From Sabellastarte sp. h YS-2021 (taxonomy: Eukaryota; Annelida; Polychaeta; Sabellida; Sabellidae), in the NCBI GenBank assembly GCA_964017235.1, contig OZ024931.1, positions 94,211,721 to 94,275,720 of the forward strand: a DNA stretch of 64,000 nucleotides, given 5' to 3'. Of the stretch, positions 32,794 through 45,214 are shown piece by piece. Within the stretch, counting starts at the first letter, position 1, and each line of letters starts with the position of its first letter. The position numbers and the translations under genes were made by a program. The notes below the pieces were generated by a model. The model made no database searches. It was given only the letters and a program-made list of their open reading frames with translations, and was not told the DNA's origin.

Positions 32794-35700
32794 ATGGAAA
32801 ATATTGACAATATATCTACAAGTCGAGAGCTTCAGAAATGGGCAAAGCAGAAAAACTTACAAGAGGATCCTCTGGTTCAACTAAGAGATTTAGAATTAAC
32901 CTTACATGAGGTACAGCACAAGCTTCAATCACTGAAATGCAGTATTTGTAACAAGACATTCACAGCCAGGAAAAATCTACTGAGACATCAAAGGACAACT
33001 CATGCAGAATCCTCTTATCAGTGTGGCATATGCAATGCTAAATTTGGACGGATAGATATCCTGCATAAACATGAAAAGGCACATGAAAAAGAAAGTAAAG
33101 AAAATTCAAACAAGAAAAGAAAGTTACAGACTGAAGAAACTATAGGAAGTAAAAAATCGAAAATAAATGACCCTGAAAGAGCCTCATCTACCAGTACATG
33201 TAATTGGTGTCACCATGAAAGAGTGTTAGTGGAAAACAAACCATTCTGTAATTTGTGTAAGCAACAAGGTAGAGAGTGTAAAACATGTCATAGACCTGTG
33301 CCTTTGCATCTTTATAATGCCACAACAAATATGTGCAATGCTTGTCAAAAGAAGCAACAATGGGGAGGAGCAGAAACCTCTCTAAATGGAGTTGTAAGTA
33401 CTACAAAAATTAGACCTGAACAGAAGTGGGATTTCCTGAAGATGTTAAGTGATGAAAAAGAAAACATAAACTCTAACATAAAAGAAGATCTTTTAAGACA
33501 CAAGGATATTAAATGGTATTTATCTTTAAAAGTACAATATTCAAAGACAAACAATGCAGGGGAAGAAGTAACTGCAGAACCAATATTTAGGTCTAAGAAT
33601 GTAGCCACAACTAACCATGATGAAGTAGATGAGCAGCTAGCTAGTGCATTCCAACAACTCTACAGGGCACAGGAGGAATTTCAAAGGGAAGGCAGTGGCT
33701 GGAATCTACAGGAGATTATCCTATTTGAAATAAACACTGCAAAGTATCAACCCCTTATGGGTAGTAGCTATATCCCACTACCAAAATACTTGACTAGCAA
33801 GAAAGCTATAATCAACATTAAAAATGAAGACCAGAAGTGTTTTATATGGTCAATACTAGCCCAGCTTTATCCATGTCTTCATTCAAACAGAGTGACAAAT
33901 TACATGAAGTATGAACAGGATTTAAATTTGAAAGGTGTACATTTTCCAACACCACTTCATGACATACCAATATTTGAAAGAAACAACAACATTTCCGTCA
34001 ATGTTTTTGGCTATGAAGGAGAAGTTTTTCCCTTGTATATAACAAAACGGAGCCATAAACAGCATGTTAATCTGCTTTTGCTAACTGCAAAAGAAAAACA
34101 ACACTACTGTCTCATAAAAAACTTTGACCGTTTCATGGGAGACAGGACACACTACAAAGGGAGAATGTATTATTGCTACTATTGTCTTCACGGTTTTACA
34201 AATCAACAATTATTAGAAAATCATCTCGCTTTATGCAATGTACAAGGGGCTCAGAAAATTAAAATGCCCGAGGATGAATGGATTCATTTTAAGAACACTA
34301 AGAAAATGTTGAAAATGCCATTTGTTATATATGCAGATTTTGAAAGTTTTACAGAAAGGATTAAGGACTGTGATAGGAATCAATCTGAACCAGGTACCAG
34401 CAAATACCAGCATCACACTCCCTCTGGATTTTGTTATAAAGTTGTTAGCACAGTAAGCAAGTACACTAAACCTGCAGTTGTTTATAGGGGAAGTGATGTG
34501 GTACAGACTTTCTTAGAAAAGATGTTGGAAGAAGAGATGTACATTGCTTCAATATTGAAGGATGTTAAGCCAATGGTAATTGTGCCAAGACAGGAAGAAG
34601 ACTTCAGAAATGCTGTTACCTGTCACATTTGTGAAGATGAACTGGGTGCAGACAGGGTGAGAGACCATGATCACCTCACTGGAGAATACCGAGGTGCAGC
34701 CCATAATGAATGCAACCTAAACTTTAAATATGCAAAGGAGAATGAGAAAAATGTGCTATCCTACGATATACCAATCGTATTTCACAATTTACGAGGTTAT
34801 GATGGTCACATCATAATGAGTGCAATTGGATCTTTCAAGAACAAAAACTCACTTGTATGCCAAATAACATGGAGAAATATATTTCCTTTTCAATGGGCAA
34901 TTTGAGATTTATTGATTCATTCCAATTTCTGAATGCATCCCTGGAAAAGCTGGTATCTCATTTAGCTGCTGATGGAATGAGTAAGTTCAAGCACCTGAAA
35001 ACAGACTTTAAAAATCACCATGAATTACTCATCCGGAAAGGAGTATATCCATATGATTATGTTGACAGTCCAGAAAAACTCTGTGAGACAGTATTACCTC
35101 CCAGAGAAGCTTTCTTTAGTCAACTTTCTCAGCAGGATATAACGGAACAAGACTATCAACATGCACACCAAATTTGGCAATTATTCCAGTGTAATACTCT
35201 TGGTGATTATCATGATCTTTACATCAAGACAGATGTCCTCCTACTGGCTGATGTCTTTGAAAACTTTCGAATCCTTTGTCTTGAAACATACAAGTTAGAT
35301 CCAGCTCACTATTTTACTTCACCAGGATTATCATGGGATGCAATGCTGAAATACACTAAAGTTAATTTGCAACTTATTGAAGATGTGGATATGTATCTCA
35401 TGATTGAGTCTGGATTGCGAGGTGGTATTTCAATGATTAGCAACAAATATGCTAAAGCCAACAATCCGTATGTTGAAGATTATAATGCTGAAGAACCCAC
35501 AAGCTACATTGTGTATTTAGATGCGAATAACCTCTATGGTTGGGCAATGTCTCAATATCTACCAGAAAAAGAATTTGATTGGATGACACCAAAACAAATT
35601 GCTTCATTTGATCCAGTGGCTGTTCCCGACACATCGTCAACTGGTTACATTTTAGAAGTAGATCTGGAATATCCTGAGGATATTAATGATAGTCATAGTG

Positions 35701-36790
35701 ACTACCCATTGGCACCTGAAAGACTAAAGATTGATGATGCTATGCTGTCGCCTTATTCTAAAGCCTTGAAGGAGAGCTTAGGGTTGAAGGGACCCTCCTG
35801 TGAAAAACTTGTACCCAATTTGCTCAATAAATCAAAATATGTTGTAAACTATAGAAACTTGAAATTGTACCTACAACTTGGTATGAAATTAACAAAGATT
35901 CACAGAGGCATAGAGTTCACACAAAACTCTTGGCTGACCTCATACATATCTCTAAATACAGAACTGAGGAAAAAGGCAGCAAATACATTTGAAAAGGAAT
36001 TTTACAAGCTTATGAATAATTCCATTTTTGGCAAAATGATGGAAAATTTGAGGAAGAGAACGCGTGTAGAACTGGTTCATACAGAGAAAAAGCTAAAGAA
36101 ACTTGTAGCTAAGCCAACATTTAATCGATTTACCATCTTTAATGAAGACTTAATAGCTGTTCACATGAAGAAAGTACAATTAACTCTTAATAGACCGACC
36201 TATGTTGGATTTTGTATTTTAGATTTATCAAGGACATTAATGTATGATTTTCACTACAACTACATGAAAGCAAAGTATGGAAATGGGCTGAAGCTTCTCT
36301 TTACAGATACAGACAGTCTCTGTTATTACATAAATACAGAGGACATTTACATTGACTGGATAGATGATAAAGATTTATTTGATTTTAGTGAATACCACCA
36401 AATCACACTCTGTATGATACAGCAAATAAAAAAGTGATAGGCAAAATGAAAGATGAGACAGCTGGTGTTCCCCTAGAAGAATTTGTAGGATTAAGACCAA
36501 AGATGTACAGCATAAAGTTTGGTAATCAGGAAAAGAAAACTGCAAAAGGGATTTCAAAGCATGTTGTCAAGCAAACTTTGAGGCACCATGCATACAGGGA
36601 ATTGTTATTCAATCAAACTACAACTATGGTAAATATGCACCTGATTAGAAGCTTCAAGCACAGACTTTACAGTGTTAGTGTCAACAAATTAGGTCTTTGT
36701 CCATTTGATGATAAACGATATGTAACACTCAATGGACATGATACAGTTGCTCATGGTCATTACAGAGTGATGCTTGAAAATAAAATGTAA
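32794..36790 (+). pseudogene. Polinton family B DNA polymerase, broken by two frame changes
   Basis: The first frame (32794-34905, 703 codons) holds two C2H2 zinc fingers (C49/C52/H65/H70 and C77/C80/H93/H97), a cysteine-rich region (136-184), exonuclease motif I (YADFES, 513-518), an HNH/endonuclease-VII-like insert (C610, C613, DHDH 624-627, AAHNEC to 640) and exonuclease motif II (FHNLRGYD, 663-670). The frame breaks near 34850. The second frame (to 36437) has exonuclease III (YHDLYIKTDVLLLADVF), polymerase motif A (LDANNLYG), motif B (KLMNNSIFGK) and motif C (TDTDS). It breaks again near 36400, and the C-terminal part continues to 36790. Such enzymes replicate the element, primed by protein. 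All catalytic motifs are still readable, so decay is recent or moderate. I give no rejoined protein. Confidence 0.9.
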
Positions 36791-36840
36791 AGGAGGTATG
36801 TTTTGAGTATAGCCAGCCTACTTTTTCAACCACATAAAGG

Positions 36841-37055
36841 GTAAAAGGGGCGTCAGTGGTGCAGTATTAAAATACCTTGAAGGTCCCCAGTTTGAACACA
36901 TTATGTGGGAAAGTTGGTGGCATACTTGCTAGAGATTCATGGTTTGCAGTGAAGAGTTTTACCATCACAACTGCTATGGTTTCCTCCACCATTGAGCCAC
37001 CCATTGTGATATGACAAATGCAATGTGTTGAAAATGATGTAAAACCCAAAGTAAT
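36841..37055 (+). mobile_element. tRNA-derived SINE inside the Polinton
   Basis: About 215 bp, same family as 2197-2432 but plus-oriented and diverged: a tRNA-like head (gtcagtggtgcag), a tatgtgggaaagttggt body phrase, and a tail reading aaaacccaaagtaat. The 11-bp duplication CCACATAAAGG flanks it at 36830-36840 and 37056-37066. It inserted just 3' of the polymerase, so it postdates the Polinton. Confidence 0.8.
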
Positions 37056-37066
37056 CCACATAAAGG

Positions 37067-37589
37067 ATGAAATAACTGAAATAGTTGCATAAGAATTTTT
37101 GTTGTGTATAGTGAGATATAGCTTAAATGCCTACTAAGTGTATTATTTACTCCAATATGTTTTTTATTCTATATAATGTTTTGCATTGTAGCTAGCAATT
37201 GTATATGGCATGGTGTTCTGAGTGAATGATATTGTCATAAAACACTTGAAAATAAAAGCCAACATGTGTGAAATTACATTTATTATAAGTAATGTACATA
37301 TATATATTTACATAATACGAATGGAGTAATAATTTATTTATTTATCATTTGCAGAAAGAATAAAAAATTAAACATCAATGATTGTCTTTATATTTAAATG
37401 GTGAACTAGATGTTTACCACCTAAATTACAACAATAACATATACCTATTAAAAACCTGTTAGTAGCCAATACACAGCACAAACAAATGTCAACATGCAAG
37501 TGTAAACATATGACAATAATGTGAGTAAGCATGAACAAATCTGGATATTAAGCAAACTCTGCCAAGAATCTGTTCAATTTTAGAATGTC
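37067..37589. other. Gap between convergent Polinton genes
   Basis: AT-rich, non-coding. A plus-strand AATAAA at 37251-37256 could end polymerase transcripts, and tttatt runs near 37330 could serve the minus-strand genes. Confidence 0.4.
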
Positions 37590-39020
37590 TTAATTTTCTT
37601 CAGAGCTTTCATCCTCTGTATCAGATTCCCCATCTGTATTTTCTGATTCAGAACTGCTATTGTCATCCTCTTCTTCACTGTCAATAGGCTCATCGAACAA
37701 TGATGAGTTTCGTTGTAAAACTACTTTTAAAGCCTTGACAAATTGATTATGTTTATCATCCATTAATCTTTGGATATCTTGCATCACTTCCCGATGAATC
37801 ATACTCCTTTGCAAATTGTGCATTGTTGTCAAAATATCAGAATACTGTTTCATAATGCCCTTTCTATACTTCCAAGATAAGTCTTCTGTGGCCTTTTCTC
37901 TTGCTTCTAGGTTGGAATAACTATCATTCTCATAAGATTCAACCTTTTCAACATATTGGTCATCATATTGTCCATACACTTGTTGCACTATGTGATGCCA
38001 ACCAGGTTCATCAGGTTCATCAGCATTTTCAACACACAACCTTTTCACAGGGGGTTCATCATTTTCAGGACACCCTCATTTTGTATGTTTCTGTAAGTCC
38101 ATTGGAGAGGCAAAAATAATACCACAATCAATGCATGAACAATGGCTCTTATCCATTTTATATTCCTCTTTACCTCTCTTTTTTACACTGTTTACCTGCT
38201 CACTAGCAGTTGTAAACTGAAGCATTTTACCATTTCCACCTCCTTTTATAACCTTAGTTTTTAGTCTGGCATCATCAGCAGTATCTTGTTTCAGGTCAAC
38301 CAGTAAATATCCATAGGGTTCTTTTGTAGCACTTTGATATGCATCTAAAAATAACTGCCAATTATTTGGATACATCTGCCTTGCCAAATGAGCCACTTGT
38401 TGTTGATCACATGGATTTTTAAAGAGCACAATATATTGCGTATTTAAATTCATAGTTCTATTCTCTTTGCCCTGATGGTACAAATTTTGCAATAAGCAAA
38501 TCACACTCAAATTACAGTGGTGGGATCCTTCAGTGTACATTTCACATATGTCTGCATTCCTGGTGGCATCTTTCATTAGATCATCATAAATATATAGGGT
38601 AGGTTGGCCATCTGGTTCCTGCTTTTCAATGCCCTGCACAAAATCAATATAAGGAATAGTCCCTTGCAACTCACTGTAAGCTGGTTGCCATCTTTTATAA
38701 AACCATATGATCTTTCTAGGAGGAGGATTTATCACTGTTTCAGCCTGTTGCAGCAGATTTTTCATCCATGTTGTCTTGCCACAAGAGGTGGGCCCAGCCA
38801 ATAACATTGTAAATGGATGTCAAAACACAAAGAATTTCTCTGGTTTTGATTGTAATCCAAAACTTGCTGTATTAGATGACAAACACTTTTCCTTTGCTGT
38901 TGCATATGACATATTGTGTGTGACATCAGGTGTTACATGTGCAGCATCAGGTGTTACATGTGTGACATCAGGTGTTACATGTGTGACATCTGGTGTTACT
39001 TGTGTTACATTAGGTGTCAC
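37590..39020 (-). pseudogene. Polinton packaging ATPase with C-terminal zinc finger and acidic tail, two in-frame TGA
   Basis: One minus-strand frame runs 39020-37590 with TGA at 38822-38820 and 38078-38076. The first part (39020-38823) is rich in a seven-residue repeat. After the first TGA comes HPFTM, then Walker A (GPTSCGKTTW) and Walker B (LYIYDDL, about 65 residues on), the A32/FtsK-HerA ATPase that packages DNA in capsid-forming relatives. A CxxC..DLQKH zinc finger is cut by the second TGA, which is followed by GCPEN and an acidic Ser/Glu-rich end (SEEEDDNSSSESEN). Family members read through both places without a stop, so these are probably point mutations. Only about 200 bp separate it from the integrase gene upstream. 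Confidence 0.85.
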
Positions 39021-39062
39021 ATCGGGTGTTACATGTGTTACATTGGGTGTTACATGTCTTAC
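38919..39062 (-). repeat. 21-bp minisatellite in frame with the ATPase
   Basis: About six units of a 21-bp repeat (type gacatcaggtgttacatgtgt on the plus strand), giving a seven-residue repeat (HVTPDVT type) on the minus strand. The period, a multiple of three, keeps the frame. It lies N-terminal to the ATPase core, where relatives usually have no such repeat as far as I know. Confidence 0.75.
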
Positions 39063-39221
39063 ACCACAAGCTTTATTTATAGTTTTTCTCTTATTCCTAG
39101 CTGACTATGTCTCCTGAATGAAAAGGGTGTAGCAAAACTCAACACATCTCACAGCTTTGATCCATGTTGACTGATTGATATCTAGCTAGGAAATGTCTTA
39201 TTAAACCTGAATGGCCAGATT

Positions 39222-40338
39222 TTATAGTTTTTGAAGCTGGTCTTGCACCACCCAGCTGTTGAATTTCATTGGCCAACCATACCATTTTACAAAGAGCTCA
39301 GTTTTCCCACCTTTATTTCTCTTTTTAAGCACTTTTTCAATTCTCCACAGATTATCATTGCTTTTATTCACTTTCTGTAATTCTGGTTGGTAAAATGTTC
39401 CATTGATTTCTTCTCCATTCCAATCTTTGAGTTTGTATATTGGTATGCCCTCACGTTGTTGTCTGTTTCTGATAACAAAAACTTCTTCAGTCCATTTCTC
39501 ATTGTAGTCACGTTGAAAAGGATGTTTCAGGTGAGTTATACGTACATGGTCACCAACTTTATATTTATAGTGCTGAAGAGTGGCCTTGACATGCTTCGTC
39601 TTCTCTGATTTTGGCTTTAGATTATCAATGTACATAAATTTCCACAGTAATGGTTCATTAGGCCCAACACTTGCTGGAGTTCTATTTCTGAGAGATCTGT
39701 GAGGTCTGTTATTGTAATTTGACACTAAATCTGGCAAGACATCAACATATCTGTGAGTTTGTTTTTGAAACATATACCTATAAATCAAACTTTTTAAGCT
39801 GCGGATTACATGTTCAGCATAATTTGCTTTTGTCTCATTTTGACTAGTAAAATAGTAAATATTGAAGTCTCATGAATTTCTTGACCCATCTGTTGGCAAA
39901 TTCTGACCCTTTGTCTGAATGAACAGCCTCTGGTTTCCTGTTATCCTTCAAAATTTCAATTAACCCATTCAGAACATCCTGGTGTGTCTTTCCTTTTAAT
40001 GGGTGAACCCAAAGATATCTTGAAAACAGATCAATAACAACAAGTAAGAACTTTACTCCATCATTATCCTTTGCCAGGTTTGAAACATCTGCAAGATCCA
40101 TATCTCATTGTGAATCTTGTGTGGTAGGTACAATTCTGTTTCTTTTGAACTTTCTCTTGATGGGTTTTGTCAGGCTATAGACATCCTGATCCTGCAGCCA
40201 TTGCTTAATTTTACTTCTGCTAATATTGTAGATATTTTCATCTTTAACAATTTTATACAGTTTCTGAGGTCCTGCAAATGCACTTGGATGTGTGGGATTG
40301 TAATAGATCTGTTTCAAATATTGCTCCCAGTCTGACAT
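39222..40338 (-). pseudogene. Polinton integrase with chromodomain, one TGA and one frameshift
   Basis: It starts at 40338 with SDWEQYLKQIYYNPTHPSAF. The N-terminal zinc/helix region is followed by an in-frame TGA (40107-40105) just before DMDLADVSNLAKDNDG, the first catalytic Asp. The second Asp is in VHSDKGSEFANRWVKKF. The frame shifts near 39790-39850, after which the catalytic Glu region continues and YNNRPHRSLRNRTPASVGP is readable. The C-terminus is a chromodomain (RIEKVLKKRNKGGKTELFVK, WYGWPMKFNSW), which in such integrases can steer insertion to chromatin. The DDE order is intact apart from the breaks. I give no rejoined protein. Confidence 0.88.
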
Positions 40339-40679
40339 ACTTGAACATAGACTACAAAATTAAGTCTAAAGAGAAAATAAAATGATTCCACTTTAAATAC
40401 TTGTCCGGTTCCATTCATGAAAACAAGACCACAGCTGGTTTCTGTCATATATTTTGACCATCAAAAGTCACAAAACCTTGATTTCTCCATATTTGGGGCA
40501 ATAGTCGACTAGTACCTGGCAGTGGGTTCTAAATTCAATTAAAATTACTTTATCTCCTTATGATTTCCATAGTATAAGGTTATCTTAGTATGATTTAAAA
40601 AAATAAAATAGTTGCAATCATATATGTAACAACATTAGACATGGTGATTGTTTTATACTATAAGTTTAAGTCCGTACAG

Positions 40680-40933
40680 TATGTGCATGCCTGCCTGGCC
40701 TTGTCTCTCTCTCTCTCTATGGTGTTTTGTTTACACAGGTGCATCTCAAGGACTTTTTATTGATGAGTCATCTTTTGAGATTTTTCCCCGTCAATACCAC
40801 TTCAAGGTTGAGTGCCCCCCTCCCCCCTGTGGGGGGAGGCATAACCGGATTAAACCAGTTTAGACCCTGCCCCCCTCAAAGGGGGTGGCTCCACCGGCTC
40901 CACTGGTCCAGAACCCCTATTTTGTTATCTACT
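40680..40933 (-). repeat. Polinton right terminal inverted repeat
   Basis: Inverse copy of 30379-30623, ending GTTATCTACT before TTTAAG (40934-40939). It differs by a short (tc)n expansion at about 40704-40719 and by single bases in the G/C-rich stretch. Confidence 0.9.
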
Positions 40934-40939
40934 TTTAAG

Positions 40940-43900
40940 TCTAATTCTTTTTTCACTATATACTACATCCTTTAGCAAGATCAAGGTTTTCTGTGGCATA
41001 ATGAGTTAGCAAGTTTGGCATCTAAATCCAGGATGTCACCTCTGTGTGAGTATGACTCACATGCACAATTCACAAAACTTTTCCTTCCCTAAACATGGAC
41101 AAAATGTAACCAAGTGTTGTTCTTGCTCATAGTTGTTTGAACCACTACATTCACTTTTTAGGAGTCTTTCCAAATTCAATTTACACAAGCTACAATGCAT
41201 CCAAAAGAGTGCTGCTAGAAGTGATGCACAGATAGATGTATTTAAATCACTCTCTATCTCTCACTAAATTTACATAAAATAAACCCAGGATAACCAAACA
41301 AAAACAACATAGATGACACATGAAAATTAGAATGTGGATAATGAACATTGATATTTGTGATTATGAAATGAAAGATGCAATGAATGATCTATCTTAAACT
41401 TAAGGAAAATGTCTATGACATGATTTTGTACTATTGAAAGTATCATTACTTACAAACGATTTTTCTCTTTATATAATGAGTGGTGCATTTTCCCATTTTC
41501 AGTAAATTATTTTACACCACATTATTAAAGTATAATAATTAATTTCAGACTTGCACTTCAAGAAGAAACAAAATCATATTGCTGAAATATTGTTTCCAAA
41601 GTTGTGTCCAACAGTTTTCTTCTTTCATTTACAATAAATTTCTTTAAATATGCAGTAAAATAATATCCAATATTGTGGTAACTATTTTTCAGCGCCCTAT
41701 AATTTTATCCATGTTTCTGCACATTGGACTAACGTCTGATAAACTATCTACATTGTTTTTGAAAAGTATCTGAGAAACATTTAACATGTCAAAAGTCATG
41801 CTTGTCCTTTATTTGAAATCTGGTTTTACCAGGTAATGTAAACATAAGTGTTTCTTTGTTTTGACCTTACATGTGTCAGTTTGACAAAAATTGGACAAAG
41901 TGTTCTGAGTAATTCTATTTCTTATAGTACTTTTATAGCGGTTAAAACTCTGTTTTGAGTAGGTGCCACCCTAGCTGTGTCAAGTACAATAATCAAAACA
42001 TATTTCACAAGGGGAAAAACATATTGCAATTTATGCATTTTATGTCAGCCGAGATGAAAGTGTTTTGAGAGGTTTTTTATGTATTTTTTCCTAAATCTTT
42101 GAAATATATATATATATATAAGATTTTTATGAAATAATCCTAGTTGCACTAAATGGATCAGAGACACAGTAAACAAAAGGGATATTTTACTCTCACATTA
42201 GGATATGTATAATTGTTAAATATATCATGTGCAACTAATAAATAGCTGATACTGTTAAAAGAATTTATGGTGGATACAGATAAAATTTCACTGAATATGT
42301 CTTGATGTATACTGTAAAAGATACCCACTTACTATTAGCAATTAGGTCAGAATATGATAAGTTTTGCAGTGGAAAACAATTAATCACTAAAAAATTTTCA
42401 AAAGTTTACAGAGCTGTTGTATGTACTTTTGCCTTATTTTACCCATTTTTAACTTTGAAGTTGAAAAATGTATCTGTGGAGGTTATATTTACACAGATCA
42501 TCTTTTCTAGCTGAAATCGCTATAATCTTACCGATTCTTTCAACTAAAGGTGAGATAAAGTGCCTCATTAAGTTGAAAGGAAGACCTTTGGTTGGGAAAG
42601 TTAAATGAGGCTTTGTGAACCTGGCTTTTAAGATGGCCTTTAGAAAGGATAAAGATTGTTTTACTTAAGGTGATCCTTTCCAAGGGAGGTTTTGAGCATG
42701 ATACCAGGCTCTGGTTTCAAATCTGAGATTCTGGGTATCAAATATGTGGCAATATTTTCCTATGCCCATAGATTCAGACTTACTGAATTTCAGAAAGAGT
42801 CTAAACTTGAAATTTTGCCTCAGCTGTCGGCTCAACCTTAAGTCTATACCAGAGAGGTGGCTCATTTTTTAAAACCCAGAGTCTCCTTCTTTCTTCACAG
42901 CATTTAAAACAATAAACTCATAAACTAAGAGTTTTTGTTATCTCGAAAGCTTGTACTATAAAATTTGTCAACAATGAGTCCATTGTTATTTTAATGCAAC
43001 TCAATGAAGTTTGAAAGTATTTTCAAGTCTAAAGAGAGGACTTAAATCCTCACTCTGTCTCCACTCCTAAAATTGTTTTCAAAATAATAAAATGATTGAT
43101 ATTTGTATTAATACTTCACGATTATTTTTCTATTTATAAGCCATATATGTTCAAAGGTATAACTGTATGACAACATACTGTCTTTACAGAATTTACAAAA
43201 TTTATACCTGGCACTTTAGGCTCAGTCCAGCAGGCACAGACCTTAGAAAATACGTTCATTTGGTGTTGAAATCTGTCCTGACATTACTGTATGTATTTTT
43301 AACGCTAAATCTAAGTTAGTTTTCTGACATAAAAAGTAGTCATATTTCACACCCGAAATTATGGTGTTGAAATTGATCCTGACATTCATGTTATCATTTT
43401 CAACATTAACTCTAACTTATGATATGAAAATGTTTTCATATTTCACAAGAAAATCAATATTAAATAGTTTTCTGACATGAAAAAGTAATCATATTTTGGA
43501 ACAAAAAACATGTTAAATATTGAGAAATGTATATGACTGGTACATGATAATTGAGAATGTTTACTTTTCCTGAAGGATGTCATTTTTTGTGGTGAGCATT
43601 TCAAAGTTTTAGTCTGTTAAAGTTAGACAATTTTGAGTCATCCTTCTTAGTAATTTTTTTTAAGTTTATTCTCACTTATATTTTTTTGTAAATACCTCAG
43701 CAAACAACTATTTTAGTGGGGAAGTTAATTACTCTCTATATAATCTGTGTTTAGCTGTAAAATTATGATAAAATAATCATTCACAAAATGTAATTAATTT
43801 GAAAATTTAGAGAGATGTTTGTTTACAGGTACACTTTAAACCTGCATCAATGACAATGACTCCAGTCTTTAACGTTGTTCTGATTTGGTTTATTAAATAT

Positions 43901-45190
43901 TCAATATTTCAAATGCTGATCTGCTCTAAACAGACAAGAACAAACTTGAATATCCAGATCAAGAGAATCTATTGTATAATATTTACTCTATCTGCAATCT
44001 GGATATTGCATATTGGTCGATATTGGTATATATAATTATATATACCTATAATTACAATAATTAGTATGCAATAGATTCATACATATGTAAAGTTTATGTG
44101 ATACAACCATTCTCACAAGTGTATTCTTGAAAATGAAAATCACTTGTCCAAAATAGCGTGAGTCTAGGATCTTAAGATATATTATTTCACCACTGAGAAC
44201 ACAATAGCTCAGTGATGTTAAGAGGTTCATGGCTTTAATGTTATCTGTACTCTTTGACACACACACACCATGGTCTGTGACTAAAAATAATTACTAACAG
44301 GATCACACAATGGAGATTATTTATGCTATCTTAATTGCATGGTGTGGGCTTGTCTATGTCCACTCTTTTAAGGTTAGAACTGAAAACAAATTAAGCTGGG
44401 GCATCACAGGGCACATTCAGCTTAGTGCTTTTCTTCAAGCTACATAAAAATTTAAACTCAGAACATTTTGAAAGAGGGACAACTAAACATGGGACTTTTA
44501 CTAGACAGTTTCCTATATTTACAACAGCTATGTTAAACTTAATTTAAAATTTAACAAGCTTGATTGAATAAATAATTAGGTACAGAGGATGTGATAATTG
44601 GTCTTTCTGTAAAGATCCTTAATCTGTTTAGAAACAATACTAAGAAGTCATCAGATTAAGGAAATTGGATAATGCCATTGGCAGAACATAAAATATTAAA
44701 AATCAGAATATACAATCTTGAGTGGAGTTTGGCTCCTCATGTAAAATTATGAACAGACACAATGCAGCAGCTATCCCCAATGGATGTATCATTATATTAT
44801 GAATTAAATGGAAAATTACAAATTGCCTAATAAGGTTTGAAATGCAGTCGTTTGAGCTACAAAATGAGAAATAAACTTACATATGCCATTTTTCCATTGA
44901 AACATTTTGTCTGAGTTGGAGTAGAATAGATTTCGATGTTACAGATCTAAATATTAATTGGCAAAGTTCACCACTTGCTTACACCTGATTTCTCCTATTG
45001 GATTCAACTTGGATTTCACTGGTTGAATCCAGCTGAAAATGTTTTGCCCATCAATTTATTAAACCTGATTTCACCAGTTGGCTTGAACTTGAAACCATTT
45101 GCAAAATCACAGACCTTTTATGAAATCGATTACAGAGCTTACTTTGGCTTGTTCCTGAATTTGGAAACACATTTTAAATTAATCTGCTCT
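40940..45190. other. AT-rich intergenic sequence, no gene seen
   Basis: It contains a short CR1/Jockey-type LINE scrap at 41150-41235 (FNLHKLQCIQKSAARS readable), a (TA)n microsatellite at about 42103-42121, and a loose duplication of about 100 bp at 43260-43500 (ggtgttgaaat..tcctgacatt twice). Other ORFs have no family match. Confidence 0.5.
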
Positions 45191-45214
45191 TGTTTATTCC
45201 ACTGCCAAGCATCC

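Larger units (their letters stand above)
30379..40933. mobile_element. Polinton/Maverick element, 10.55 kb, degraded, capsid and protease genes not seen
   Basis: Termini begin 5'-AGTAGATAACAAAATAGGGG on both ends, with a 6-bp TTTAAG duplication. Inside are a protein-primed-type family B polymerase on the plus strand (32794-36790) and, convergent on the minus strand, an FtsK/HerA-type packaging ATPase (39020-37590) and a retroviral-type integrase with chromodomain (40338-39222). These three define Polintons. Usual length is 15-20 kb; here only about 200 bp separate ATPase and integrase, and no major or minor capsid or cysteine protease ORF is present. The copy is dead: two frame breaks in the polymerase, one in the integrase, two stops in the ATPase frame, one stop in the integrase, and a SINE insertion. 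Confidence 0.93.

Noticed and set aside
37590-40338. Alternative genetic code for the Polinton (TGA read as an amino acid)
   Set aside because: The same copy has frameshifts and a SINE insertion, so ordinary decay explains the stops; kept only as a low-scored observation.
40980-41060. Possible further SINE head (tggcataatgagttag)
   Set aside because: Box A-like wording only; no convincing box B, tail or target duplication.
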